NCBI GenBank assembly: GCA_022410635.1
Contig: JAJVDF010000002.1
Location: forward strand, 7,133,942 to 7,197,941
Direction of reading: 5' to 3'
DNA length: 64,000 bases
Source of the DNA: Tretioscincus oriximinensis
Lineage: Eukaryota > Chordata > Lepidosauria > Squamata > Gymnophthalmidae
Part shown: in pieces, positions 11,215-21,815 of the stretch
Position numbering within the stretch: position 1 is the first letter of the stretch
How the letters are laid out: each line of letters opens with the position of its first letter
Translations under genes and position numbers: made by a program
The notes under the pieces: generated by a model
Seen by the model: the letters and a program-made list of their open reading frames with translations, nothing else
What the model was told of the DNA's origin: nothing
Database searches by the model: none

Positions 11215-12030
11215 TTATTTATTTATTTATTTATTTATTTATACTGTACTTATATCCCGCCCTATACCCAAAAGGTTTCAGGGTGACCAACAATAAAAGC
11301 AAAAATACAAAATTGGTGTATTAATATCTGAAGGTAGGAAGGAAAAAATCATTTCTTCAGCCAAAGGCCTGGTTAAAGAGGTGAGTCCTTTGACGTCCTG
11401 CAATGTAAAAGACTATGCTCTATCGGGATCAACGTTAAGCCACATTGGACTATAAAATGGCAAAGGCTCATTGCCCACGGTTCAACTAATAATGCACACA
11501 TACTCTTGAAAGAAACTATAAAGATGTTCCTTGATCAACGTTGGATTCTCTAATACTTCTGTAAAACATCACGTGAAACCTACAATTTTGAACTGAACCG
11601 TTCTAAGGGGTGGGAGGGGGGGGGGACGAGGGGTGTCATTGTCTTATGTTTTTGTGTTTTTGTGAGTTTTGAAAAAAAAAAAGAGAGGTGAGTCTTCAAG
11701 CATCTTCTAAACGAATACACTGATTGTGACTCACACACCTTGGGGAAGGGGAGAGACTGTTCTATAGGCTCAGGGCAACCAGTGAGAAGTACCTGCCCCA
11801 GGTTCCCATTCCATTTACTGTGAAGTGGGGTGGAAAACCAGAAGGCCCTTCCCTGGAGATCTTAAGGCATGGAGAGGTTGATATGAGAGAAGGCATTCCT
11901 TTAGGTATTTTGGGGCCAAATTACTTAGGGCTTTATAAAGTATGTTAAGATTAACATTTTGAATTGTGCTCGGTAGCATATTAGCAGCCAGTGTAGCTTT
12001 TTCAACACCGGAGTGATGTGCATTTAACCA
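11215..12030 (-). repeat. Retroposon family B, longest copy, split by an L1 insertion
   Basis: Begins with (TTTA)n, the complement of the (TAAA)n tail, then CTTATATCCCGCCCTATACCC, GCCAAAGGCCTGGTTAAAGA, GTGACTCACACACCTTGGGG and, as the 5'-most part, GAATTGTGCTCGGTAGCATA to about 12030. The copy is interrupted at 11388-11683. It shows that the family is at least 500 bp long. Confidence 0.7.
11388..11683 (+). mobile_element. 5'-truncated L1 3' end with 11-bp TSD, inserted in family B
   Basis: The reading frame at its start gives LQCKRLCSIGINVKPHWTIK, then WQRLIAHGSTNNAHILLKET and IKMFLDQRWIL followed by a stop. It aligns with the last residues of the antisense L1 at 16685-16939 (LIAHGLSPTAHPLLQETI…). 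It has a 3' UTR with a G run and a poly-A end. AGAGGTGAGTC is duplicated at 11377-11387 and 11684-11694. Confidence 0.88.
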
Positions 12031-12779
12031 GTCTTACATGTTCTTACATAAGAACCCACATGGAAATCTAAAGTTTGTAGACTCAGAATCATAACAAATT
12101 TAAAAATAGTATCTTTACTATTTTATATCTTAATTCCTATATGGATGTATCCATGTACTTACCAGGGTTCAACCTCAGTTCAGAGAATCTGGCATTTTTA
12201 TATTAATGTATTATAAAAATTAAAATACTGTACTGCAAATTTCTTTCAATTTCAATTGGCAGAAGTTAAAGAGGATCTGCATTTCAGAAATCTGCAAAGC
12301 TTGTATGTGCAATGTCTTTGCTTCAAAAATAGAATATTGAGATTATTGTTGCTTCCAGGTTATCAACCAGAAGAGTCAATGAAAATTTCCATGCAATCAT
12401 TTCCAGAGAAACAGTGAAACAAAACGCAGCTGGAAATGTGATCAGATTTTTTTTCCAGTCATCCTTTTTTTAAAACACCCATCCCTTCTATAGACACACG
12501 GACAAAGCACTGAAACAGTTAAAAAAGAACCGTATCTCATTTTTCTAGACTTTGTTCTTCATGTGCCTCCAAGTCTGGTTAACTCCTTCCTGACAATAAT
12601 TTCTTGCCATTGATAGGCAAATTGTTTGTCTAGCTTTCAATACTCCTGATTGATCACTCACTAACTTTTGTTCCTATGCTATGCTTTGCTGCATTGCTTT
12701 CCTTATGCACAGTTAGCACATTTCCACCCAAATATAAATGGCTTAAATTTAGAAACAAACAATATCCATGTTACATTAT

Positions 12780-13206
12780 CTAATAAAGCAGCTGCTGATG
12801 GCGGCCGTGTCGGTGGTCATAGCACATTGGAGAAGGAAGGAGGCTTGGATACTGGGAAACTGGCATCTGTATATCTTAGACCAACTGAAGTTTGATATAT
12901 TAAGAGAGCTAAGGTAGATTTGGCAGTGGATACTTAAGGTGCCCCCACACGAGCATGTAAAAAATAGATGGAAAGTGTTTCTAGATATGGATAAAAATTT
13001 GGCCTGTAAAGATAATTTATACACGGAGATCAAGTTGGTATTTAAAATTTTTGGTTGATATTATGGTGAGAGGGGGTGAAGGGGTGTTGGGAAGGGAGGA
13101 AGTGTATTGACTATAAAGGGGAAATAATGATTGTTTCTATGTGATTAATAGTTGAAGTTTGGTTGGGAAATGTAATTGAAAATGTATAAAAATATTTTTT
13201 TTAAAA
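12780..13206 (+). mobile_element. L1-clade ORF2 C-terminus and 3' UTR remnant
   Basis: One frame reads AHWRRKEAWILGNWHLYILD then QLKFDILRELR, the C-terminal A-x-x-W…K…I..W…L pattern of L1 ORF2. It is followed by a G-rich 3' UTR and an A/T-rich end near 13185-13206. Heavily decayed. Confidence 0.65.
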
Positions 13207-13727
13207 AAATGGTTTATGCTGGTGTGGAAATGTGAAATTGTATGGAAATATTGGAAAAAGGTACAAGAAAAATAAATAATACGTTAAACATACAAATTGT
13301 TGTAATGCATAAAATGGCAATAATGTATGGAGACCTGAATAATCTCCAATCAGTAGAACAAAAAGATATAATGGATAAAATTGTTGGCAGAAGGTTGGAA
13401 AGATAAAATGAATGATTAGTAAATAGTATAACTATATAGTAAAAAATGTTAGCAGTAGAAACAGCAAATTGTCGTATTAATAAGGTAAACAATATAGAAT
13501 AGATTGGGATGTGTAAACAAAAATGTGAAAATGTGTTCGGAAAATGAAATTAGGAGTGAAAATGAAAAAGTGAAAGTTAATCTTCTTAATGTAATACTCT
13601 CACAATGTATATGGAAGGAATTAACTAAATTACTCCTGGAGGGAGGAGGGAGGGGAAGAAAAAATAAAAACTCAAGAGGCTGTATTATGTATGTGATGTA
13701 AATAAAATAAAAAAAATAAAAAAGTAA
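13207..13727 (+). mobile_element. Second L1-clade remnant, Cys-His region to 3' end
   Basis: From 13209 the frame reads FMLVWKCEIVWKYWKKVQEK, comparable with the H-x-W-W-x-C-x-x-V-x-x-F-W-K segment after the L1 ORF2 Cys-His motif. A decayed GWKDK-like piece is at about 13392-13410. It ends in AATAAAATAAAAAAAATAAAA at about 13702-13723. Confidence 0.6.
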
Positions 13728-15370
13728 CTTTCCTTACTGAAAGAGTGATCGAAATCTCTGGCTGCCTCACTTGCTATTTTAAAGGAAATCAAGAGCTGAA
13801 TACAGAAATGTGAATTCTCAAGCAAGTATTTTAAATTTTATAAGTCTTTTGAAACCACTTCATTAAAACTTAAAATGTTAGAGGTACAAACAAGAGTTTT
13901 CTTTATTTCTTATTTGGGTAAAAAGCTGTTGCTTAGGATATGTTCAGAGTTTGCAATCCCTTATGATTATATTATTTTAATGAATGTTCTTCAGGGATCA
14001 AAATCTCATTAGGATGATCCATTGCTGCCTGGCAACCTCATTCATGTGCATCTCATGGGAGCCTTAAGTTCTGTGATATGGCACAGGAAGGAGGGCCTCA
14101 AAAATTCATTATGACTCTTCCAGTGTATTCAGGAAGCATCTGAAATAGGAAGTTGTTTGATCCATTTCCAGAGCCTGCTGGTATCTTAGAAAGTGTATCT
14201 GTGTTGATATGTTTCTATGTATGCACACATTTGGTAAGCGCTGGATTGTGGAAAATGTAGGACACATTTTTTTNAAAAAAATCAGGACAGTTCATTATCA
14301 CGAAAGATGATAATATCTATCAGCTTCCATGGATTTTTGAAATTGACATTAAAAACCCTAAAAATTTTAATGAATGGATTCCCACACCATTTTCAGTGTT
14401 GCCGGAAATATAATAAGCTCATAAAATGATATGGTCTGCCAGTCAGTGGGATTTCAAGCAGCAGTACAGATAGACAGTTATATTTATTTATTTACTTACT
14501 TATTATCATTTCTATACCGCCCTATATCCAAGGTGTCTTTTTCCTGCTGATTCCCCAGAAAAAATGTCAATGAGCAATGGAATTTTGTCAGGGCTAAAGG
14601 GGATAAACAGATGATAATATCAAAGTTCTTGCATCCACCAAGAATAAATAAAAACTTGATTCAAATGAAAAATCTGAGTCAACATATTAACACTTTCAAT
14701 GGTACTGTTCAGACATGAACTTGTGGTCCATCTTGGTCCTGTTCTTACATGGGGAAAAATGGGAGTTAAAACTGTGCAGGCCATTCTGCACTGGCCTGGA
14801 CCCTTTTCCATTTAATCCAAACAGAAAACAGGGTGGCCACATAGAGCTCTGACAGTAACACGGGTTTTCAGGGGACTTGTCCCCAAAAGCTGAACTAAAT
14901 ACTGAGAGATGCAATAAAACCCTGTTGTCAGAACATACCTCATTGTAAATTGGGGCATGTTTGGGACTAAGAGGGAATGGGGCAGAGGTGGAAAACTCCC
15001 CCTCGCCAATGACCAGTGATGGCAAGTAATCCTTTTTAGCTGTGGATGTGTGTATTTTCTGGATTCTAGTGAGCTCAAAGGCACTGCCAAACATTGCCCT
15101 CCCAGTACTGAGGGTGTTTATAGTGATCTCCTCCCATTGTTGCTGCTGCTTTTCACAGCAGTTTTGAATTTCTCAGAACCTTACTGTTGTAACAGTAAGG
15201 TTGTAACAGCAACAGGAAGAAATTGCTGCAATTTCCATAAGAGCATGAGTGAGTGATGCTTGGGGGTCCTCTGGGCTTACCGGAACCCAGAAGACCCTCC
15301 TCTTGCCCAACCCCCACCATGCTGCAAAGTTTAAGTACAGTGGCCTTTCAATGGAGAGGTTGGCGTTCAA
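13728..15370. other. Intron 1 sequence; short family B piece at about 14478-14540
   Basis: No gene seen. At 14478-14540 there is a (TTTA)n stretch followed by ATTTCTATACCGCCCTATAT, the antisense 3' end of family B. The overlapping open frames at 14620-15094 have no recognisable domain. Confidence 0.5.
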
Positions 15371-15374
15371 GGTC

Positions 15375-15480
15375 CATGAGTATGCTGTGGAGAGGGATTA
15401 GCGCCCTCTACAAGCCTTACTTAAGCCAACCTAGCTGTTTGAAAGTAAGCAGTTACAAGTAGATGAATAGGTACCAACAA
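15375..15480 (+). repeat. SINE S1 fragment, cut at the LTR-like element
   Basis: Body of S1 (GGAGAGGGATTAGCGCCCTC, CAACCTAGCTGTTTGAAAGT, AATAGGTACCAACAAC) that stops exactly where the LTR-like sequence begins. Confidence 0.6.
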
Positions 15481-15481
15481 C

Positions 15482-16245
15482 TGTTGGGGTTAGCCATATA
15501 GGAATATATTAATTGGCTTTAATATATCTGATATAAAATATACTAGGNTTGACCTTTGCTAGCCAAAGTGAGGCCTGNGTGGAAAATTTTGAAAAATCTC
15601 TGGTTTCCCCAGCCCCAGGAGGTAAACAGGAAAAGCCAAATCTCCCTTCCTGTCCTGAGGGCATATCTCATTCAAGAAACCTTACCAGACTGAATGGATT
15701 AATGACACCCATTGTGGCAAAAGGGCATTCATTGTTTGACTAACCATGCACCTAGGCTAAAACCATTAGCTTGATAATGGCAGAAGAGGAAGTCCATTAA
15801 AGCTTTATTCCCTTGGGTGACTCACAGTATTCCTGGACATTAGGAGGAAACACCAGGAAAAACGAAAGCTAAAAGGGTCCATCCTGTATCTTCCCACCAT
15901 ACCATATTTAGCATTTCCTGACACAGGCTGCATCTCCTTGGGAGGAGAGAAACGCATCACACAGGTGCCACTACCTGGGTCCGCCCTGACCCACGTGTGC
16001 TGTACCACCCCTTCTGACAACACGGAATTAATCCACGCCTTCTAATATTGTAGTCAATAAAAACCTCTGCACAACTGTGTTCTGGAGTGTCTCATAATCC
16101 TATGAGCCTCCTGGATCACCTTTGAACCCAAGCTATGGTCTTCGTGTGAATCTATGTTACACATGTCTGCACGCTTTGGATCCAGCTACCTTAGACAAGC
16201 TAAGGAGCCAAATAACAGGTAAGCGAACCCCCGTTAAACAACACA
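15482..16245 (+). mobile_element. Probable solo LTR of an endogenous retrovirus
   Basis: Starts TGTTGGGGTTAGCC and ends around GAACCCCCGTTAAACAACA, giving the short inverted TG…CA ends of an LTR. A polyadenylation signal AATAAAAACC lies near 16057, followed by a GT-rich stretch (ACTGTGTTCTGGAGTGTCTC). No internal retroviral genes are next to it. A 4-6 bp duplication is not clear (AACAAC-like on both sides), so the exact ends are uncertain. An unrelated DNA repeat is the alternative. Confidence 0.5.
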
Positions 16246-16540
16246 ATGTGTTTTTTTAAAAACTTTTTAACTTTTGTTAATTTTATTTCATTGTTTCCTT
16301 ACATATTTCTCATTACATTCCTTTTACAACAGCACCTTTTCCCCCTCACCCCCACCCTTCTATTCTCACCTCTCCTCTGGTTCACTTTCCTTTTCTCCCA
16401 ACCATTTTTCCTCCAGTAAGTATGCGATCCTTCAGTCTAAACTAAGGCAGCAAATAACTGTTTTCCCCAGTTTTAGTCCAGTTCTTCAGAACTGGAGACA
16501 GTTTAAAAATACGTCTTGTTACAGTACCATTGTCTGAATT

Positions 16541-19500
16541 TTTTTTAAATTTTTTTTATTGCAATATGTATAACATATGACAAACAAAACAGCCAACATA
16601 AAAACAAACAAGCATAGACAAAAATATACATGTGTAACCACCCTCCCCCCCCAGGAACAGACCTATTATGAAACCGTGCACTCATTATAACATTCTCTGC
16701 TTGAGAAACATCAGAATTGTTTCTTGTAACAATGGGTGCGCTGTTGGGGATAATCCATGTGCTATTAATATACTCCATTTATCAGTCCAATGGATGCGAG
16801 GTTGTAGACCAACAGTCCATAATATTTTTGCTTGTAGTATATCAAACATCATAAATTCTATTATATAATTCCACCACAGGTCTAATGTCCATTGCTGTTG
16901 ATCCTTCCATTTTCTTGCCAGCACCAAATGTCCCGCCAAGATTTAATATTCTATGAACCTTTTACAATCCAGTTCTATATTCCACGAATCTATTAATATG
17001 AACAACCATATATCCAGGCTATCTCTTACATCCACATTGGTTATATTTTTAATCTCTAATGTAATTTGTCTCCAGAAGGTCTTTATCCGCGGGCACTCTG
17101 CCCACATATGCTGATAAACCCCCCGATTCCCACATCCATGCCAACACGCTGAAGAGATCCCAACCATATGTGCCAACTGACAAGGTGTACGATACCATTT
17201 TGTCACCATTTTTAGCTCAGCTTCCCTGATTCTAAGATCTTTAAATTTTAGATAGTGGTTTATCCAAACACTCCATTTTCCTCTAGTTTGTGGAATCTCA
17301 CCCTCCCAGAACTCCTTGATAGTTCGGAGATTCTCATATTTATTTATAATTAATAGTAGATATATATCCTTCACCAGTTTAGTTTTGCCCAAACTCAGAT
17401 TATTAATTACATCTTCTAGTTGCGATTTCCCTCTCATTGAATTTTTTAATTCGTCATTACTTATAGCGTTCCAAACCACATTGTTGCAGCCAATACCTTT
17501 GGCCTTGATTCCTTGTAATGCTTTCAAATGAATTGAAATCAATAGTTCTACCGCTCTCGAGAATTACATCTCTTAACCTTTTATAGTTATTCCTCTTTAG
17601 ATGTTCTAAATATATTCCCAAGGCTTGGTCACCAACCTTATTTATTACAAGAACAGAGGCCGCTTGTTTCCAATTTAATGTTATCAATTTCCAGTTCCCT
17701 CTCCACACCTTATTACAAGCACAATAAGGGATTAGCCAGTGTCTAGATATTCTTCTTCCCCTTGTGGGATCCAGTGCTGTCTTATATTGTAGATCATTCA
17801 AAGTGATTTCTAGCCTAAACGCCTTTCTATTTCTGCAATATTCTAGTTGTAAAATTTTAAATATTTGGAAAACTTCGAAATAGTATTTTAATGAAGGAAG
17901 TCCCCTGCCCAGATGATCCTTCTTCAAATAAAGGCATCTATTTGGGATCCTATTCCTTTTATCATTGCAGATCCATAGTTTAATTGCATTATCCCAAGAT
18001 CTTATTGTTGGTTCCGGGATAAATATTGGGAGGGTCTGAAATAAAGAAAGAAATTTTGGGGGAATGATCATATTGACTGCTCTTATTTTATTGGATAGAG
18101 ACCACTTCTTATTTTTCCATTTTTTAAGGAGTTGTCGCACTTTTTTCCAGACCGGTTTTTGGTTAGTATCTAGTAATTTTTGTAAGTTCTTGGTGATCCA
18201 AACTCTTAAATATTTTATTTTCTTAAGAGATGTTTTTAGCCCCGTATCGTTTTTTATCTGCTTCAGCGTAAGGATAGGAACATTGACCGTTAGTAATTCC
18301 GATTTTGCTACATTAATTTTTAGCCCAGTAATTTTTTCAACGTTATCTGTATGGTGTTTTATTCTTGGAAGAGAGTTCCCTGGGTCTGAGATGACGACCA
18401 ATGTGTCATCTGCATAGAGTTGTATTTTAATATCCTCCGGGCCTACTTGATACCCTCTAATTGTGGGATCATCTCGAATAAGATCCGCCAGTAATTCAAT
18501 TGATAATGTAAACATAATTGGAGAGAGGGGGCAACCTAGTTTCACACCATTTTGTATTTCCAAAAACTGGGACACTCCGTTATTGACCTTTACCCTAGCT
18601 TTATTGCCTCTGTATAAATCCACTACGGTCTTAGTAAAATAGTCATGGCATACTTTCTCTATATATTGATGGCTTACCGAGTCAAATGCCTTGTACACAT
18701 TGAGTTTCAACAGGGCCACACTTCTTTTATTCATTTTAGCATGGTTTAAAATGTTTATCATAGAGCGTATGGGATCGGAGATCTGCCGTCCTTTGATGAA
18801 CCCATATTGGTCCTCCCCAGTCAACTTTGGTATAATATTTTCTAATCTCTTGGCCATTATGGTTGCAAAAATTTTATAATCCTGGTTCATCAAAGAAATT
18901 GGGCGGTAAGATTCTACATCTGCCGGGTCTTTTCCTGTTTTTAATATTAGAACTATTTCCGCTCCCCGCCAAGATGCCGGGATATCTTGGTTTCTCAAGA
19001 CCCGATTAAATAAAACCACCAGTTGCAGACTTATTTCCTCTACAAACAGCTTATAAAAAGCCATCGACTGCTGGTTCTTTGCCCAGTTTCAAAGAAGCTA
19101 TGGCCTTCTTGACTTCTTCCCCAGTAATCAGACGATTAAGCTGCTGTTTACCAATTTGATTTAAAGGTGATTTCACCCTGAAGGGGATATCCTCAATTTC
19201 ACGGACCCTATATAAATGTTTGTAGAACTCAGCAAGCCTGGCTCTAATATGATCATCCGATATTATATTTTGTTCGTTTGTTCCCCTTAATCTTATTATG
19301 CATTTTTTATCTGCTGTAGCTTTTAATCTATTCGCCATTGTTTTCATACTTTTAACATCCCATGCTAGAGATGTGTTCCTGGCGAACATACTCACTCTCC
19401 AGACTGCAGCGGCGTCCAGGCTGTCCAATTTCTTTCTAATGACGTCTAATTACTGCTAGATCAAATTGAGAATTTAGAGTATTTTCCAACTGTATTAATT

Positions 19501-20722
19501 GATTGATCAGGTCTCTTCTATAATTTTGCCTTACTCTTTTCAGTCTAATATCCTGTTGAATACAATATCCCCGCATTGTGGCCTTGAATGAATCCCAGAT
19601 GATTGCTTCACTCATATTTAGTGTTCTGTTTCNCTCGAAAAAATCCCTAATACNCTCTTTTANGGTCTCCACTACCGTTGAATTGTTTACCNAATCAGAT
19701 GTAAACTTCCAGAACCTTCCAGGCTGTTCCCTAATCCCTGNAAAGGANGCAATCACCGGAGAATGATNGGAGATCCATCTTGGGCCAGTTTCCACCTTCT
19801 GTATTGTCAATTTATTACTGGGATTAATGAAGATATAGTCTAAGTGGCTGAGGGAGTGATGTCTATCCGAGTAAAAAGTTGGGGGTTTGTGAACCCTTGT
19901 AACCTCATATACATCCCACAGATTCCACCTTCTCAGGGTTGTAAATCTGCGCAAATGTCTTAGATTTTGCCCTTGAGGTCTAAGATCGAAATTAAAGTCC
20001 CCCCCAAGTATCAAATCTCCTTTTATAAATTGTTGAAGCTTTCTAATGAAGTTATGAATGTATTCTCTTTGCCTTACGTTTGGTACGTACACATTAGAAA
20101 GCTTGATCTCCATGCCCGCTAACTTTCCTCTTACTAAGACAAATCTTCCCATCCTATCCACTTTTGTTTTATCTTTCTCAAAGTTTAAGGCCTTTCTTGC
20201 CAAGATGGCCACTCCTCTTGCTCTCCGCGTGCCTCTTGCCTCTGCAATCACCTCCCAGTCCTTAAATGTACATAGCAGAGAGCCATCATTAGCCTTATGT
20301 GTTTCCTGCAAATAAAGCAGGTCAGTCTTGGTTTTTTGCAGTAGCTTCTGTAACCGAAATCTTTTAACATTGTTACTTAGGCCATTAACATTGAGCGTCA
20401 TTACTCTCAAGTCCTCCATTGTTTGAAGCGTAGTTTTTTATCCAGTGATGTCCTCTTATTCAAAGCCTGTCTGTTCCTTACCCCCCCTAAATTTCCCCCC
20501 ATGCCCTTATTTTTGGCCCCTGCCCTTCCCCCAAAGGGGTCCGAGCAGGGTAGGCGTACCCATAGGTCGCCTTCCAGCTGAAGGGCTTTCCTCGACTGCA
20601 TAGCCCTTTGTATTCGGCTCCTATAATTGAAAAAAAGAAAAGAAAACCATATGCATGGTCTATTTCTCATTCTTTAGAATTAAAAAAGAAAAGAAAAGCC
20701 TTAACAACTGGTTCTTAATCAC
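16541..20722 (-). mobile_element. Long antisense L1-clade LINE with 14-bp TSD, 5'-truncated
   Basis: Flanked by CCATTGTCTGAATT at 16527-16540 and 20723-20736. The 3' end (T-rich on the + strand) is at 16541. It contains a nearly whole ORF2 with endonuclease, reverse transcriptase and Cys-His parts, about 300 bp upstream of ORF2, and no ORF1, so it is 5'-truncated. Seven Ns cluster at 19633-19767. It is the best-preserved LINE in the window. Confidence 0.93.
16685..20419 (-). pseudogene. L1 ORF2 (endonuclease-reverse transcriptase), broken by frameshifts
   Basis: ORF2 starts at 20419 with MEDLRVMTLNVNGLSNNVKR (endonuclease motif LNVNGL). It continues with LLYLQETHK, GGDFNF and SLSHLDYIFI (APE domain, first about 230 residues). 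The RT follows: ESYRPISLMNQDYKIFATIM, DQYGFIKGRQ, LKLNVYKAFDS, NGVKLGCPLSPIMFTLSIE, LYADDTLVV. The C-terminus has CWHGCGNRGVYQHMWAECPR. Frame breaks lie near 19430, 19058, 17530 and 16940. The first aspartate of motif A is Asn here (LKLN rather than LKLD), a change expected to abolish polymerase activity; YADD is intact. It is a dead copy that can no longer make the protein. Confidence 0.93.
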
Positions 20723-20739
20723 CCATTGTCTGAATTAAA

Positions 20740-21650
20740 AATGCCAATCATCCAAATATTTTAATGACTGGATTTTTTTATAATGTTTTATTCAATAATA
20801 CTTCATGTGATATTTTGGAAATCTATGATACTGGTGTAATAGTAAATGTTTTGTAAATATAACAATAGCAATAAAGGTGTTTTGAAACCAAATAATAAAA
20901 TGGCCTCAGTAGGCTTGGCTGTTCTCCCACCCCACATCCAACACAAATATGAAGAGAAGCGCCAGGAATAAGCAAAAATAAATATTGTGTTGTTTGCCAT
21001 TTGGTTAACAAATATGATGAAGGCTTACTGTTGAAAATTCTTTGCATGTTTTATATGGCCGTATGTTCCCAAAGTCCTCCAGAAGATAAGTACAGTAAAT
21101 GATTTGTTTGTAGTATAGGTGGGGATCTGCAATTCAAATATTCATTTATGAATCCTGGTTCAGTGAGAATGTTGTAAAAAAAACTAGGCTTGTTATTTTC
21201 TAGGCATTTCCTTAAGATAAGTGGACTTGTGGCATGCAGAGTGGGCTAATGGCAGAATAATTTCTCAGATGCTGAGACTGATAAACTTACAGACACTTTC
21301 AGAGTGGCAATTTAAAATTTTAATAGTGGTTTATAAACCTGCTGTAAGTTTTCAGGCTTCTTTTCTTACATTTTTCCTTTATGGATTTTCCTTCTTATTT
21401 TCCTGTGATTGTAGTTTGTATTCACTGAGCTCTCAAACACATGGATCCTAAAATTGACTAGAATGGATGCATGAATTGCTCCTGTCCAGTTTAAACCAAA
21501 TGCAGATGAAACTCGTGCAGGCTTTTTAAGTTTTCTAATTCAGGGCTCTTGCACTCTTTACTGTTCTCATACACTGGCTTCTCTATCTCTGTGTGTGTCT
21601 GTATGTGTGTTTCTGCCTTGTAGCAAAAATGACCATGCCTTTTGCACTCC
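20740..21650. other. Intron 1 sequence, no gene recognised
   Basis: AT-rich, no repeat with clear borders and no conserved frame. Confidence 0.5.
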
Positions 21651-21651
21651 A

Positions 21652-21815
21652 TTGACCAGATGACCCCTTTTGGGGTGGGGTGGGGTTGAAAACCTGTTTT
21701 GGGGGCCCTCCCAGTTTTTTCTGAGGAAAATGTTTTCAAAAAAAANTTTTTCTTTTGGAGGCACCCCAAAAATGGGTTTTCAATACACACACCCCAAAAG
21801 GGGTCATCTGGTCAA
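21652..21815. mobile_element. MITE-like hairpin element, family M1
   Basis: Ends are a perfect inverted repeat of about 26 bp (TTGACCAGATGACCCCTTTT plus GGGGTG; the mirror ends in TCATCTGGTCAA). Similarity continues inward to the middle A/T stretch, so almost the whole element can fold back. One N lies at the centre. GACCAGATG ends recall MITE families I know from reptile genomes. The target duplication is unclear. Confidence 0.75.
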
